DNA from: JACKII01 sp965202745
GTDB taxonomy: Bacteria; Pseudomonadota; Alphaproteobacteria; Bin95
DNA length: 64,000 nt
Assembly: GCA_965202745.1 (NCBI GenBank)
Contig: CBDBCB010000020.1
Coordinates: 1 to 64,000 of the forward strand
Reading direction: 5' to 3'
Shown: one piece after another, positions 1 to 9,150 of the stretch
How the letters are laid out: the number at the start of each line of letters is the position of its first letter
How positions within the stretch are numbered: position 1 is the first letter of the stretch
Made by a program: the position numbers and the translations under genes
The notes under the pieces: model-generated
What the model saw: the letters and a program-made list of their open reading frames with translations, nothing else
The model's database searches: none
What the model was told of the DNA's origin: nothing

Positions 1-675
1 CCAGCGACCGGATGGTGGAACTGGCCAGTATTTCCGCCAGCAGTCGCGTTCTGGATGTGGGCAGCGGCGTCGGCGGCCCGGCCCTGCACCTGGCGGCAAA
101 GACCGGCTGCAACGTCATCGGCATCGACATCATCGAATGGAATGTCGAAGAAGCGAACAAGCGCTCCGCCGCCCGTGGCCTGGAGAGAAAAGCCAGCTTC
201 CAGGTAGGCGATGCGACGGCCCTACTCTTCGGCGATGCCGCTTTCGACACGGTATGGAGCCAGGATGCCTGGTGCCACGTACCCGACAAACGCCAGGTCA
301 TCGCTGAAGCCGCGCGCGCCGTGAAGCCGGGCGGCTGCATCGCCTTTACCGACTGGGTAGCGCTAGGGGAAATGGCGCCGGATTATCTGACAGAGGTTCA
401 ACCCGCGGTGGCCTCCTCCAATTTAGGCACGCCTGCCAGCTACGCCGGGTGGCTCGAAGCAGAGGGATGCGCCGTGTTGGACCAGGAAGATATCAGCCAT
501 CACTTCACCGCGCTACCGCACGATGATCGCCAACCTCAGCGCCATGGAAGCCGAGCTTTCCGAGAAATTCAGCCCGCGAGCCTACGCCATCATGCAGGAG
601 AAAAACGGCATGATCCTGCAAGCCTTCGAGGACGGCAAGCTGGGCGGCATTCAGATGGTGGCGCGGAAGGGCTAA
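1..675 (+). pseudogene. SAM-dependent methyltransferase, 5'-truncated by window edge, frameshifted
   Basis: Class I SAM-dependent methyltransferase resembling sarcosine/dimethylglycine or gamma-tocopherol type enzymes. The reading frame is open from base 3, so the true start lies left of the window. Motif I (VLDVGSGVGGPALHLA) and motif III/IV (FDTVWSQDAWCHV) are present. Near 511-516 the frame breaks: upstream reads HHFTA, and removing one base restores YRTMIANLSAMEAELSEKF to a TAA at 673-675. The last ~50 residues (AYAIMQEKNGMILQAFEDGK) match the expected C-terminus in the shifted frame. One inserted base inactivates the gene, or it is a sequencing error. Substrate unknown. Confidence 0.7.
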
Positions 676-693
676 CGCCCTTCCCCCACAACA

Positions 694-1980
694 TTACTCG
701 GCCGCAGCAACCGCCAGGCGGGTGGTGTAGACGACCGTATCAACCGTAATCTCGCGCCGCTCACGGAATTTTTCGAGCGCACCCGAGGCATTCGGATCCG
801 GTTCCGGCACCCAGAAGCGGGATTTCTCCCACGCGGCATAGTCCTGGTAGCGGGTCAGCAGGATCAGCCGGTCGAAAGCCCGCTCATGACCAGTCTCGCG
901 CCACAGCGCAAAGATCTTGGTGCCGAACACTTCTTCGAACTGCGGCCAGGCTTCGTCGGACAATTGGACGAAGCGGTCCGTATCCTCGCGCCGTACCTCG
1001 AACACCCGATGGGCGAACATTCCCGGCCCTTCCGGCGCGGTCGCGTCGAGCGGGCGGGTGGTCGGCTCCAGGTATAGGGTCTCGGAGGCCGAAATATCGT
1101 CGATACCGTTGATCGCCGCCCGGCCATTGCGTTTCGCTGCCTGAAGGTCGGTCCATACAGTGACCACGATGCCCTGATTGGCGGACAGGCCGATCTGACC
1201 CGCCCAAACGCCAAACAACTGGCCACCGGCCTCCGCCGCTGCGGCAGCGCCGGTGCTGAAGATCGCCGCTTCGACACTGTTCCAGGTGTTTTGCTTCACC
1301 CGAATGAAGCGGTACTCGTAAATGCGTAGCGGCTGGGGTTCGGGCTCCGGCTCCGGCTCAGGTTCCGGCTCGGCCTGGGTAGCCGCTACCGCTGCCGCTG
1401 CAACGGCAGCCGCCGCCGTGGCGTCTGCGTCTGCCGGATCGATGCCTTCGCCGTCTGAGGCGCCGGGCGCATCTTCAGCGGGACCGTCGGCAGTTGCTTC
1501 CGTCGCCGCATCATCGGCAGCGGCAGGCTCTGCGTCCGGCGCGGGCTCTACCGGCGCAGCGGGGGCCGACGACCGGGCCGCGCTCCACCATGGACGCGGT
1601 TTGGAGTCCTGCTCAGGCTCCGGCTCCGGCGCTGCTTCGGTTTCAGCGACCGGCTGCGCAAACATCGCCGCCACAGGAGTGGCCTCTGGCTCAGCAGCCT
1701 CTGCTTGTGGCGCTTCCAGCTCGGCCTGTACATCCGCCGGTGCGTCTTCCGCCGGCGTTTCCGCGGCTGCAAATGTTCCCGGCTTCGTTGGCGTGATGTC
1801 AACAGCATAGGTTGCTGGTTCGGGAGCGTCTTCCGCCGCGGTTTCTGGGGCCGGCTCAGGCGCGGCTTCCGGGTCAGCCCCCGTTTCGGGCGGAATACCA
1901 GGGGCCATGTCTGCTTCGGGTGCGGTATAGGGTTGTGCTGGAATGGCTGCCTCGCCTTCCTCCGGCTTCTTCTCGTTCAT
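694..1980 (-). CDS. NIPSNAP-like protein with long Pro/Ala/Glu-rich N-terminal region
   Basis: 428 residues in two parts. Residues 1 to about 215 are low-complexity, dominated by Pro, Ala, Glu and Asp and lacking predicted structure. The C-terminal ~210 residues hold two tandem ferredoxin-like units starting near RIYEYRFIRVK and AHRVFEVRRED, which resemble the NIPSNAP/EthD-type dimeric alpha-beta barrel group. No signal peptide or membrane segment is visible. The ATG at 1980 overlaps the TGA of the upstream acyl-CoA dehydrogenase (TGATG), implying translational coupling; the TTG one codon upstream is less likely. Function unknown; the two genes probably form an operon. Confidence 0.7.
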   Translation of the reverse strand: MNEKKPEEGEAAIPAQPYTAPEADMAPGIPPETGADPEAAPEPAPETAAEDAPEPATYAVDITPTKPGTFAAAETPAEDAPADVQAELEAPQAEAAEPEATPVAAMFAQPVAETEAAPEPEPEQDSKPRPWWSAARSSAPAAPVEPAPDAEPAAADDAATEATADGPAEDAPGASDGEGIDPADADATAAAAVAAAAVAATQAEPEPEPEPEPEPQPLRIYEYRFIRVKQNTWNSVEAAIFSTGAAAAAEAGGQLFGVWAGQIGLSANQGIVVTVWTDLQAAKRNGRAAINGIDDISASETLYLEPTTRPLDATAPEGPGMFAHRVFEVRREDTDRFVQLSDEAWPQFEEVFGTKIFALWRETGHERAFDRLILLTRYQDYAAWEKSRFWVPEPDPNASGALEKFRERREITVDTVVYTTRLAVAAAE

Positions 1981-3164
1981 CAAAGTCCCAAAGTCGCTTT
2001 CGCGATCACATTCCGTTGGATTTCATTGGTGCCGCCATAGATGGTGGCGGCCCGGCTGAAGAAATAGTCGTCGGCAGCGCCACGCAGATGGTCGGGCAGG
2101 ACCTCGTCCCAGTTCGATCCCATCTCGCGGCCATAGCCAGCCAACGGTCCGAGATACGAGCCACCGGCCGCAATAGCAAGCTCTGTCAGCCATTGACGGA
2201 TTTCCGAACCCCGGATTTTCAGCGCCGAAGCCTCCGCGCCAACCGGTTTGCCCTGAGCGTCGGCGGCCAGATAGCGCAGGTTCGTGCCTGCCAGCGCCTT
2301 CAACTCGATCTCTGTCTGGCTGAGCGCCTGCATGTAGCTCGGGTCATCCTCCAGCCCCTGTTCCCTGGCAAGTTCGCGCAGGTGCTGCACGCGGGCCTGG
2401 CTCTCTGCCACCTCCGCGATGCCGAAGCGTTCGTACTGGAGCAGGAACTTGGCATAGCTCCAGCCCATATTCTCCTCGCCTATACGCTGGTCGACCGGCA
2501 CGCGCACGTCGGTGAAATGCACCATGTTCAGATGGTGCTGGCCGTCGATGGAGATAATCGGCTGGATTTCAATGCCCAGCGTCTTCATGTCGAACATCAG
2601 GAAGGAAATGCCCTGCTGCGGCTTGCGGCCGTCAAAGGCCGTACGCACCAGGCAGAAAATCCAGTCAGCGTGCTGGGCGTAGCTGGTCCAGACCTTGGTG
2701 CCGTTGACGACATAGTGGTCGCCGTCCAGTTCCGCCTTGGTGCTGAGCTTGGCGAGGTCAGAGCCGCTGCCGGGCTCCGAATAGCCCTGGCACCACCAGA
2801 TATCGAAATTGGATGTGCCAGGTAGGAAGCGCGCCTTCTGCTCCGGCGTGCCGAAGGTATAGATCACGGGCCCAACCATGGTCGTGCCGAAGGGCGCGGC
2901 ATAGGGCACGGGGTAGCTTTGCACCACTTCCTCGAACAGGTGCCGCCGCCAGGGGTTCAGGCCCGCGCCGCCATATTCGGTTGGCCAGTGCGGCGCGCTC
3001 CAACCCTTCTGCGCCAAGATTTTCATCCAGCGAGTGTAGTCGCCCTTGTAGTCACCTTTATGCGCCTTCACGCGGGCGGCGATGTCGGCGGGCAGGTTTT
3101 CTTCGACAAAGGTGCGGACTTCAGCCTGAAAGGCGAGGTCGTCGGCGGAAAGCGGCATACTCAT
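1980..3164 (-). CDS. Acyl-CoA dehydrogenase
   Basis: FAD-dependent acyl-CoA dehydrogenase, 394 residues and intact, which would insert an alpha-beta double bond in an acyl-CoA. The family signatures are clear: GYSEPGSGSDLA in the middle domain (flavin contact), the YERFGIAE region, and the C-terminal ATIYGGTNEIQRNVIA motif. ATG at 3164 follows a GGAG ribosome site about 8 nt upstream. The N-terminal part and the HLFEEVV segment place it near the FadE17/FadE26-type sterol or branched-chain enzymes, so a simple fatty acid substrate is not certain. Coupled to the NIPSNAP-like gene downstream. Confidence 0.9.
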   Translation of the reverse strand: MSMPLSADDLAFQAEVRTFVEENLPADIAARVKAHKGDYKGDYTRWMKILAQKGWSAPHWPTEYGGAGLNPWRRHLFEEVVQSYPVPYAAPFGTTMVGPVIYTFGTPEQKARFLPGTSNFDIWWCQGYSEPGSGSDLAKLSTKAELDGDHYVVNGTKVWTSYAQHADWIFCLVRTAFDGRKPQQGISFLMFDMKTLGIEIQPIISIDGQHHLNMVHFTDVRVPVDQRIGEENMGWSYAKFLLQYERFGIAEVAESQARVQHLRELAREQGLEDDPSYMQALSQTEIELKALAGTNLRYLAADAQGKPVGAEASALKIRGSEIRQWLTELAIAAGGSYLGPLAGYGREMGSNWDEVLPDHLRGAADDYFFSRAATIYGGTNEIQRNVIAKATLGL

Positions 3165-3227
3165 GGGGCTATCTCCGGTAGCGTTTTGGGGAGACTAGCG
3201 CTTCTGACCGGTCAACGGAACAGTGCG

Positions 3228-3503
3228 TCAGTGTGTGGCCGCGCTTTCCATCAATTTCAGGCCGCGAAATAGCATTTCAAGACTGATATCCTTGCCGGTG
3301 TCCGGCCAATGCACCCCATAGCCCCGGCCTTAAAGCTTCCAGTTGCGGCGCTCGGCCATGGACGCATTTGCCAACCAGGAATACCAGGAGAGCAGTGCTG
3401 TCACTTGCCGTCCATCGGCAAGTCGGCCTTTCAGACTCACCGCGTCACAGGAAACATCCGCAACCTGGCTATTTCCCGAATACCGCTGACCACTCAGCAG
3501 CAT
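3228..3503 (-). pseudogene. DUF2442 protein relic with an in-frame stop
   Basis: Reading the minus strand from ATG at 3503 to TGA at 3228 gives one continuous frame of 92 codons, broken only by TAA at 3330-3332. The translation fits DUF2442: LKGRLADGRQVTALLSWY, ERRNWKL, then after the stop GRGYGVHWPDTGKDISLEM. In the family the Trp-x-Leu and Gly-x-Gly-x-His-Trp-Pro blocks are contiguous, so the stop replaces one residue. DUF2442 proteins are small and often sit beside DUF4160 partners, which are not seen here. Too short for most ORF callers once broken. Confidence 0.65.
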
Positions 3504-3511
3504 AGGTCGTC

Positions 3512-3579
3512 CAATTTCGCGCTATGTGCCTCAGGATACGGCCAACAATTTCGCGCTATGTGCCTCAGGATACGGCCAA
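3512..3579. repeat. Perfect 34-bp tandem duplication
   Basis: Two identical 34-bp units lie head to tail at 3512-3545 and 3546-3579. Each starts caatttcgcgctatg and ends gatacggccaa. The duplication sits just 5' of the DUF2442 relic (minus strand) and may have removed its promoter or upstream codons. The rest of 3165-3625 holds only that relic. Confidence 0.9.
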
Positions 3580-3625
3580 AAATGGTTGAGAAGCCGTTAA
3601 CAGTCCTCCGGAAGCAATTGGGGAC

Positions 3626-4704
3626 CTAAGTCCCCGTCACGAAAGCCCACAGGTCGTCGGCTCCCCGCGAGGCAACCATGCGGCCGAGGCGCATGGACCA
3701 TTCGGCCTCGTTGCCGAACTCGTCGCGCCAGGCCCACATACGGCGGGTCCGGTGGTGCAGGGAGTGCTCGTAGGTGAAGCCCATGGCACCGTGGGCCTGG
3801 TGGGCAATGGCAGAGCCTTTGGTGACGGCCTCGCCAATGCGGACCTTGGCCGTGGCAATTTCGGCAAGGGCCGCCTCGCTCCAACCGTCAGCACCCAGCG
3901 CATCAGCGGCAGCAACGGCTTCGGAGACCGCGTCGGAAGCGGCACCCGCCGCCGCGGCTTCGCCTGCCAGCTCTGCCAGCATGTGCTGGATCGCCTGAAA
4001 CTTTCCGATAGGGCAGCCGAACTGCTCGCGCTCCAGGGCATATTGCACGGTCTGATCGAGCACACGCTGCAAGGTGCCCGCCATCTGCACGCAGCGCCGA
4101 AAGCCTCCAGCGCCGCTTCGTCCAGACCATCGGGCGCGGCGACGGCGCTGACCGGCACCACCGCGTCGAAGGAAACATCATTGCAGGGCCCGCCTGCCAG
4201 CGAGGTGCCTGGCACGATAGAGCAGGCACCGGCGCACACGATGGCGACGACGAGAGCCTCCTGCTCCGGCACCGGCCCGGCTTCGCGCGCGAGCACGGCA
4301 ATGTGCTCAGCGTTGCGGGCAAAGGGCACACCGCGGGCGGAGCCCTCCAACTGACCACCTTTCAGCACGATGCGGGCATCGGCGCTGCATGGGGCCACGG
4401 TCATCGGGCCTGCGGGAACCTGGATGCCCGCCTAGGCCAGCAGCCAGCCCGCCAGCAAGGTCTCCGCCAAGGGAACCGGTACGGCGAACGCGCCGCCCAC
4501 CTTCAGCACGTCGAAGCCGTCGGCCATTTCCGCGCCGGCGCCGCCGATCTCGTCGGAGACCCAGGTGAGGGTCAGGCCGCTTTCCTCCAGCGCATCCCAG
4601 AGGGCAGTGGGCCATTTGCCTTCCTCCGCGTCATTGATGACGCCCGGCCCACAGAGGTCCTGGCAAACGCGGGTGGCGGTATCGATGATGATGGAATCGG
4701 ACAT
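3626..4704 (-). pseudogene. Acyl-CoA dehydrogenase, stop plus frameshift
   Basis: A ~360-residue acyl-CoA dehydrogenase of the short FadE-type subunit class. It starts at ATG 4704 (MSDSIIIDTATRV). TAG at 4432-4434 interrupts WLLA-AGIQVPAG in frame; family members usually have Gln or a similar residue here, so CAG to TAG is likely. Near 4090-4100 a frameshift separates LEAFGAA from VQMAGTLQRVLDQTVQYALE. The C-terminal part (REQFGCPIGKFQAIQHMLAE and HQAHGAMGFTYEH) is well conserved. With two independent lesions this is probably a real pseudogene. Confidence 0.8.
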
Positions 4705-4874
4705 GGGTGAACTGCGCTTCTTTACAGGCGGAAACAGGTTACCGGCAGAAAACGCGGGGCGGCGGACCTGTCAAGCGGGCCGGATTAAACCGGCCGTGGC
4801 AGTGGTGATCCTGGCAGGGTGTCACCATATGAAAGGCAGCAGCGGATTGCGCCTTTTGCAGGCTCATCATGGAG

Positions 4875-4984
4875 TAAACTCTGGCTAAACCACTGGTAAA
4901 CACAAGCTAAACTGCGGGTAAACCGTTGGAGACCGGAACGGTTTAGTTTTGCGCATAAAAGTTTAGTTTCGTTTAGGTCGTTTA
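4875..4984. repeat. TAAAC/GTTTA box array, copy A
   Basis: Five TAAAC boxes start at 4875, 4886, 4897, 4908 and 4919, an exact 11-bp period. The last extends to TAAACCG and faces CGGTTTA (GTTTA at 4941), separated by ttggagaccggaa. GTTTA boxes follow at 4961, 4971 and 4980. The same spacing plan occurs at 58131-58220. The array fills the 332-bp gap between the broken acyl-CoA dehydrogenase and the SMP-30-like gene; the rest of the gap shows no gene. Function unknown: a cooperative DNA-binding site or a recombinase site are both possible. Confidence 0.8.
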
Positions 4985-5036
4985 CGGGTGAAAATCAAAG
5001 GCACCTTGGTAGCGCGTTGCCAGCAGGCATTTAGCG

Positions 5037-5975
5037 CTAGCCTTTGAACCGCGGCTCCGGCGCGCCTTTGATGCCGAGACCCTTGATAACGAACAGGCCG
5101 CCATCCTCTGGTCCGTCCACCTTCATGTTGTGACTCTCAGAGATGGAGGTGATGTAGATGTCCTCCAGGTCCGGGCCGCCGAACATGACGCTGGTCGGGC
5201 GGGCGCAGGGCATGTCGATGGTGAAGTCCAGCTTGCCGTCGGGCGACAGGCGCGCGACCTTGCCTGACGTCACGAAAGCCGACCAGATGTAGCCCTCGGC
5301 ATCCACGGTGCCGCCGTCGGGCCAGGCATCGTGCTCACCCTTGGTATCAACCAGGATGCGCTCGTTCGCGACGCCCGCATCGCTGTAGTCGTAGGTGGCA
5401 ATCCGGGCCTTGCGGCTGTCGGAGAAGTATAAGGTCTTGCCGTTCGGGCTAAAGGAGGGGCCGTTGGTAACGATGATGTCGCCCATCATGGTGTCGAGCG
5501 TCAGATCGGGGTTCAGCCGGTAGAGCGTGCCCTCTGCAGCCTTGGTGATCTTGGTCGCCATGGAGCCCGCGAGGAAGCGGCCCTGCTTGTCGACCTTGCC
5601 ATCATTCAGGCGGTTGCCGGGCTTGTCCGGCTCCGGGTCGATGATGGCCGTGGTCTTGTCAGTGGCGAAGTCGAAGAAGTGGAAGCCATCCTCCATGGCC
5701 AGCACCGCCCCGCCCTGCTCCCGCAGGCACATGGAGCCAACGGTGGTGGGCACCTGCCAGTCCTGACGCTCCCCAGTGGCGGGATCGAGGCGGTGAACGG
5801 TCGGGCCGCGGCTGTCCAGCCAGTAGAGCACTTGCTCCTGCACATCCCAGAGCGGGCCTTCGCCAAGCTTGTCTCTGGTAGTGCCGACGCGGGTGACGGT
5901 GTGTTGGCGGGACGTATCCTTGTGTCGGTTTAAGCCAGTTGATTGTGGCAATCCTACCCCTCGAACAGGCGTCAT
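5037..5975 (-). CDS. SMP-30/gluconolactonase/LRE family protein
   Basis: Six-bladed beta-propeller of the SMP-30/gluconolactonase family, which hydrolyses sugar or other lactones with a divalent metal. Family features are GEGPLWD near residue 39 (metal-ligand Glu), NRLNDGKVDKQGRFLAGSM, and the DSR..I...DY and WPDGGTVDAEGYIWSAF blocks. The C-terminus is complete. The start is doubtful: ATG 5975 lies inside a dispersed cgcaatgacg-type repeat, and the first ~25 residues (rich in Arg, Gln, Thr) do not look native. Homologues usually begin a few residues before the VTRVGTTRDKLGEG block. The 5' end may have been replaced by the repeat. Confidence 0.8.
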   Translation of the reverse strand: MTPVRGVGLPQSTGLNRHKDTSRQHTVTRVGTTRDKLGEGPLWDVQEQVLYWLDSRGPTVHRLDPATGERQDWQVPTTVGSMCLREQGGAVLAMEDGFHFFDFATDKTTAIIDPEPDKPGNRLNDGKVDKQGRFLAGSMATKITKAAEGTLYRLNPDLTLDTMMGDIIVTNGPSFSPNGKTLYFSDSRKARIATYDYSDAGVANERILVDTKGEHDAWPDGGTVDAEGYIWSAFVTSGKVARLSPDGKLDFTIDMPCARPTSVMFGGPDLEDIYITSISESHNMKVDGPEDGGLFVIKGLGIKGAPEPRFKG

Positions 5976-6003
5976 TGCGAGTCCGCGATACGTCCGCAGG
6001 TAG

Positions 6004-6638
6004 CTACTTCTGGTACTGCTTGATCATGCCCCGGATGCCTTGGGAGAGGTCCGGCCCCTCCGTCACCGTCACCTGGCCGGGCAAGACATAGATGACCGCG
6101 TCACCTTCGTCCCGGCGGACCTCGGTGGCGGTCATGGTCATTTGCGGCATCTTGGTGCGCAGCATGATGCCATCATCCGTCATGCACATGTCGCCAATTG
6201 ACGGGCTCCGGTAGACGCTGCAGGTCAAACCCAGATGTTCCTCCGTCACGCCGGTGGGGGTCATGCCCATGGACCGGGCATACTCAGCCGAGTCCTTGGC
6301 CTCGGACTTCGCCATGCCGTCATACATCGGATTTTGGTCTTGGTGGCCGTGCCCGCCTCGCGGTTGATGGCGTAGACGTCTGCGCCGATCGTCACCGTGG
6401 TGGAAGAGGTGGTGCGGGTCATGCCCGGAATCTTAATGGTGTTCGTCTCCAGCCGGTAGGTCTCGTAGCCATGTTGGCGATGGCACTGAACATTGGTACC
6501 CTCCATCATCTGACCGCTGAGCTGGTAGGTGACGCAGAGCGCCTCCACCGGGTGCAGCTTGGGAGTGTCGGCAGCCATTGCAGGCGACGCTAACAGCGCT
6601 AGGGCGCAGGCTGAAGCACCTATCAGTCTCAATGTCAT
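6004..6638 (-). pseudogene. Small secreted protein, frameshifted
   Basis: An exported protein of about 210 residues of unknown function. From ATG 6638 it has a signal peptide (MTLRLIGASACALALLASPAMA, cleavage after AMA). Near 6330 the frame shifts: adding one A to the AAAA run in ACCAAAATCCG gives TKTKNPMYDGMAKSEAKDSA and continues to the TAA at 6004. Both halves look periplasmic; cysteines at VQCHRQ, LTCSVY and MCMTDD suggest disulfides. I do not recognise the family. A homopolymer sequencing error is a strong alternative to true decay. Confidence 0.6.
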
Positions 6639-6679
6639 TTGTTCCTCCTCTTGCTCGTTAGTCCCCCGGCGTTGCTGAA

Positions 6680-7600
6680 TTACTGCCCCTCAAACGCCGG
6701 GATCACCTCGGCGATCAGTTGCTTGGTCTGCTCCATCAGTTCCTCATCCGAGGCACCCGTGGGCCGTAGCACGAACTTGGAAATGCCGGCGTCCGCGTAT
6801 TCCTGGATGCGGGCACAGATGTCCGCGCCGCTGCCGACGGCGAAGGTGTGCTTCGGGTCGCGGCCCGTGCGCTTCTGGTAGTTCTTGACCAGGAAGGGCA
6901 GCGGGCCATCGTCCCAGCCGCCGAACCGGAAATAGAAGCCGGTGCCGTAATGGTCGTCGTCGATCTTGCGGCCCGCTTCCTTGGCTGCGGCCTTGATCGC
7001 GGCCACCACGGGCGCAACTTCCGCCGGGCTCTCCGCGCCCGCCTGCCAGCCGGTGCCGACGCGCGCCGTCCGCCGGATCGCCACCTTGGACGAGCCGCCA
7101 ATCCACAACGGGATGTTCTTATTCACGGGCCGCGGGCTGATGGAGGCTTCCTTGTAATGGAAGTGCTCGCCCTCGAACGTGACCTTCTCCTCCGCCCAGA
7201 GGCGCGAAATCAGGGTCAGCGCCTCGTCCGCAATCTTGCCGGAGCCTTTGGAGGTGCGCCCGGTCGCCTCCCAATCCGATGCGATGGGGCTACCAACACC
7301 AAACGCAGGCAGAATGCGCCCGCCAGAGAGGAAATCTACCGTCGCGCACTGCTTGGCAAGCAGCAGCGGATCGCGCAAGCCGACGCTTGCGACGTTCATG
7401 CCGAACTTCAACTTGTCCGTCGCGCCTGCCAGCGCGGCCATGGTGCTCATGGTTTCAAGGAAGGGAATTTTGGAGACCAGACGGTCGGTCTGCCAGATCG
7501 AGTCGACCCCGCCGTCCTCACAAAGCGCCACCCACTTCCAGAATGCCTTGGCTGAGGAAAACGGAAACTCCGTCATGCCGAGGCCGATGCCGATTGCCAT
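6680..7600 (-). CDS. LLM class flavin-dependent oxidoreductase
   Basis: 306-residue luciferase-like (TIM barrel) flavin oxidoreductase, using F420 or FMN. Family signs: the N-terminal strand GIGLGMTEF, the DGVDSIWQTDRLVSK segment, FLSGGRILPAFGVGSP, and IPLWIGGSSKVAIRRTARVGTGW. It is intact from ATG 7600 to the TAA at 6680. It stands apart from related genes and its substrate cannot be read from context. Confidence 0.85.
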   Translation of the reverse strand: MAIGIGLGMTEFPFSSAKAFWKWVALCEDGGVDSIWQTDRLVSKIPFLETMSTMAALAGATDKLKFGMNVASVGLRDPLLLAKQCATVDFLSGGRILPAFGVGSPIASDWEATGRTSKGSGKIADEALTLISRLWAEEKVTFEGEHFHYKEASISPRPVNKNIPLWIGGSSKVAIRRTARVGTGWQAGAESPAEVAPVVAAIKAAAKEAGRKIDDDHYGTGFYFRFGGWDDGPLPFLVKNYQKRTGRDPKHTFAVGSGADICARIQEYADAGISKFVLRPTGASDEELMEQTKQLIAEVIPAFEGQ

Positions 7601-7742
7601 TGTCGATTTGCTCCTATCGCGTTGGCGCGGAGCCTAGCATGGGGTGGCGGCAGGGAAATAGCTTCGACGTGCAAAGTGCCTGTGCCCCAAGGCCGCCGCC
7701 GCCATGAAAAGGCGAAGGCAGCCTCAGAGCTTAGGCCGTGAG

Positions 7743-8954
7743 CTACTTCAGGCCCATGCAGTTGGCGTAGTAGGTCACGGTTGCGGGCCAGTCGCTGAAG
7801 ATGCCCTCGATGCCGACTTGCCTGTGCAGCGCGTCAAGCATGGTGAAGTAGTCCGCATCCGTGTCCACCGTGTCCTTGACCAACTGGAAGTACCAGCCGC
7901 CGCCATTGGTCAGCGGGCCGGAGCGCTCCAGCGTCCAGGTCATGATCTTCAGACCCGCGTCCTTGGCGGCTTTGGCGTAAGGCGAAGCTACCATCTTGTC
8001 GCCGTCCAGCGTGACCAGCATCCACATGGGCGGCGCAATATATTGGACTCCGATACCCGCCAGTTCCTGCATGGAGGGCTTGAACGTCTCCGGCTTCATG
8101 AAGCTGAAGCCATCGACGTCATAGCGGCCATCGAGATAGACTGCCTGCTTGCCGAATTCCGACTCGTTCTCGATCCAGTAGAGCACGTCATCCAGGTTGA
8201 ACGACTGGGCCCAGACGTCAGAGGCCGGGATACCCGCCGCCTTGTATTCATCGATCATCTTCTGGGCATAGTCAGCCTGGCTGAAGCCGTCGAACGGCAT
8301 CTCGACCGCGGGTGACTTCAGTTCCGGGGTGAACTTCGCGCCCAGGCTCTTGAACAGGGCAATGGACTCGGCGTGGGTCAGCAGCGTGCCGTTCTCGACC
8401 GTATAAAGCTCGGTGCGCCAGCCTGCCGTACCGCCCATATAGGCTTCAACGCTGGTCGCCGTCTTGTCCGCCGCATCCATTTTGCCGCGCAGGGTGCGGA
8501 ATTCCGCCAGAGTGATATCGCTGGTCCGGCATTCAGCCGAAGCCTTTCCCCCACCACTGGCAGGTGTGAAGCCCGCGGTGCATTTCTCCGCCAGCTTGGT
8601 CGCCAGGATGTTGGTGGTGGTGTGCAGGTCGTTCTGCGCGTGGCGGCAGACCAGATCCTTATCCTTGGTAAAGGTCACGTCGCACTCCAGGATGCCCGCC
8701 CCCATGCGCGCGGCGGCGCAGTTGGATTCGGCAGTGTGTTCCGGGAACTGCAACGGCGCACCGCGATGGCCGATCGAAAACAGTATCTGCGCAAAGGGGC
8801 CGGCCGCGCAGGATTCCAGCTTGTCCTTCAAGGGGCCGGCCGCCATGCGGTCGATCAGGTAGTAGGGCCGCGGGCCGACCTGAACCGTATCGGCGGCAGC
8901 CGTGGCCGCGACGCCCAATGTTAGCAGGGAAAGAACGATTGATCTGAGCAACAT
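7743..8954 (-). CDS. Exported glycerophosphodiester phosphodiesterase family protein
   Basis: 403 residues. The start at 8954 is set by GGAGGATAGC just upstream and by the signal peptide that follows (MLLRSIVLSLLTLGVAATAAA). The GDPD catalytic pattern is present: HRGAPLQFPEHT, ILECDVTFTKD with metal-binding Glu and Asp, and a following His in LVCRHAQNDL. The family hydrolyses glycerophosphodiesters to glycerol-3-phosphate and an alcohol in the periplasm. Divergently placed next to PhoD on the same strand, suggesting a shared phosphate-scavenging role (inference). Confidence 0.85.
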   Translation of the reverse strand: MLLRSIVLSLLTLGVAATAAADTVQVGPRPYYLIDRMAAGPLKDKLESCAAGPFAQILFSIGHRGAPLQFPEHTAESNCAAARMGAGILECDVTFTKDKDLVCRHAQNDLHTTTNILATKLAEKCTAGFTPASGGGKASAECRTSDITLAEFRTLRGKMDAADKTATSVEAYMGGTAGWRTELYTVENGTLLTHAESIALFKSLGAKFTPELKSPAVEMPFDGFSQADYAQKMIDEYKAAGIPASDVWAQSFNLDDVLYWIENESEFGKQAVYLDGRYDVDGFSFMKPETFKPSMQELAGIGVQYIAPPMWMLVTLDGDKMVASPYAKAAKDAGLKIMTWTLERSGPLTNGGGWYFQLVKDTVDTDADYFTMLDALHRQVGIEGIFSDWPATVTYYANCMGLK

Positions 8955-9150
8955 GCTATCCTCCGTTTGGCGAAATCCGGCGCACTGTTGCATCGCGCCG
9001 GTGACAAGCCTGTGAAAGTTCAACAAAGGTTCTGTTGCAATTCGATGCCGCCCGCCTTGTGTGGGCTTGTGCGACGCAAAGAAACGCCGGCGCCAGTCCC
9101 TTGACCGCCGCCGGCGCTTAAACTCCTGAAAGCAGGGGCCTGCAAATGTC

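Noticed and set aside
1322..1810. Plus-strand ORF of Gly/Ser/Ala repeats opposite the NIPSNAP-like gene
   Set aside because: Antisense shadow of the low-complexity Pro/Ala/Glu coding region.
3309..3629. 106-codon plus-strand ORF in the 3.2-3.6 kb gap
   Set aside because: Overlaps the DUF2442 relic on the other strand and includes the 34-bp duplication; not protein-like.
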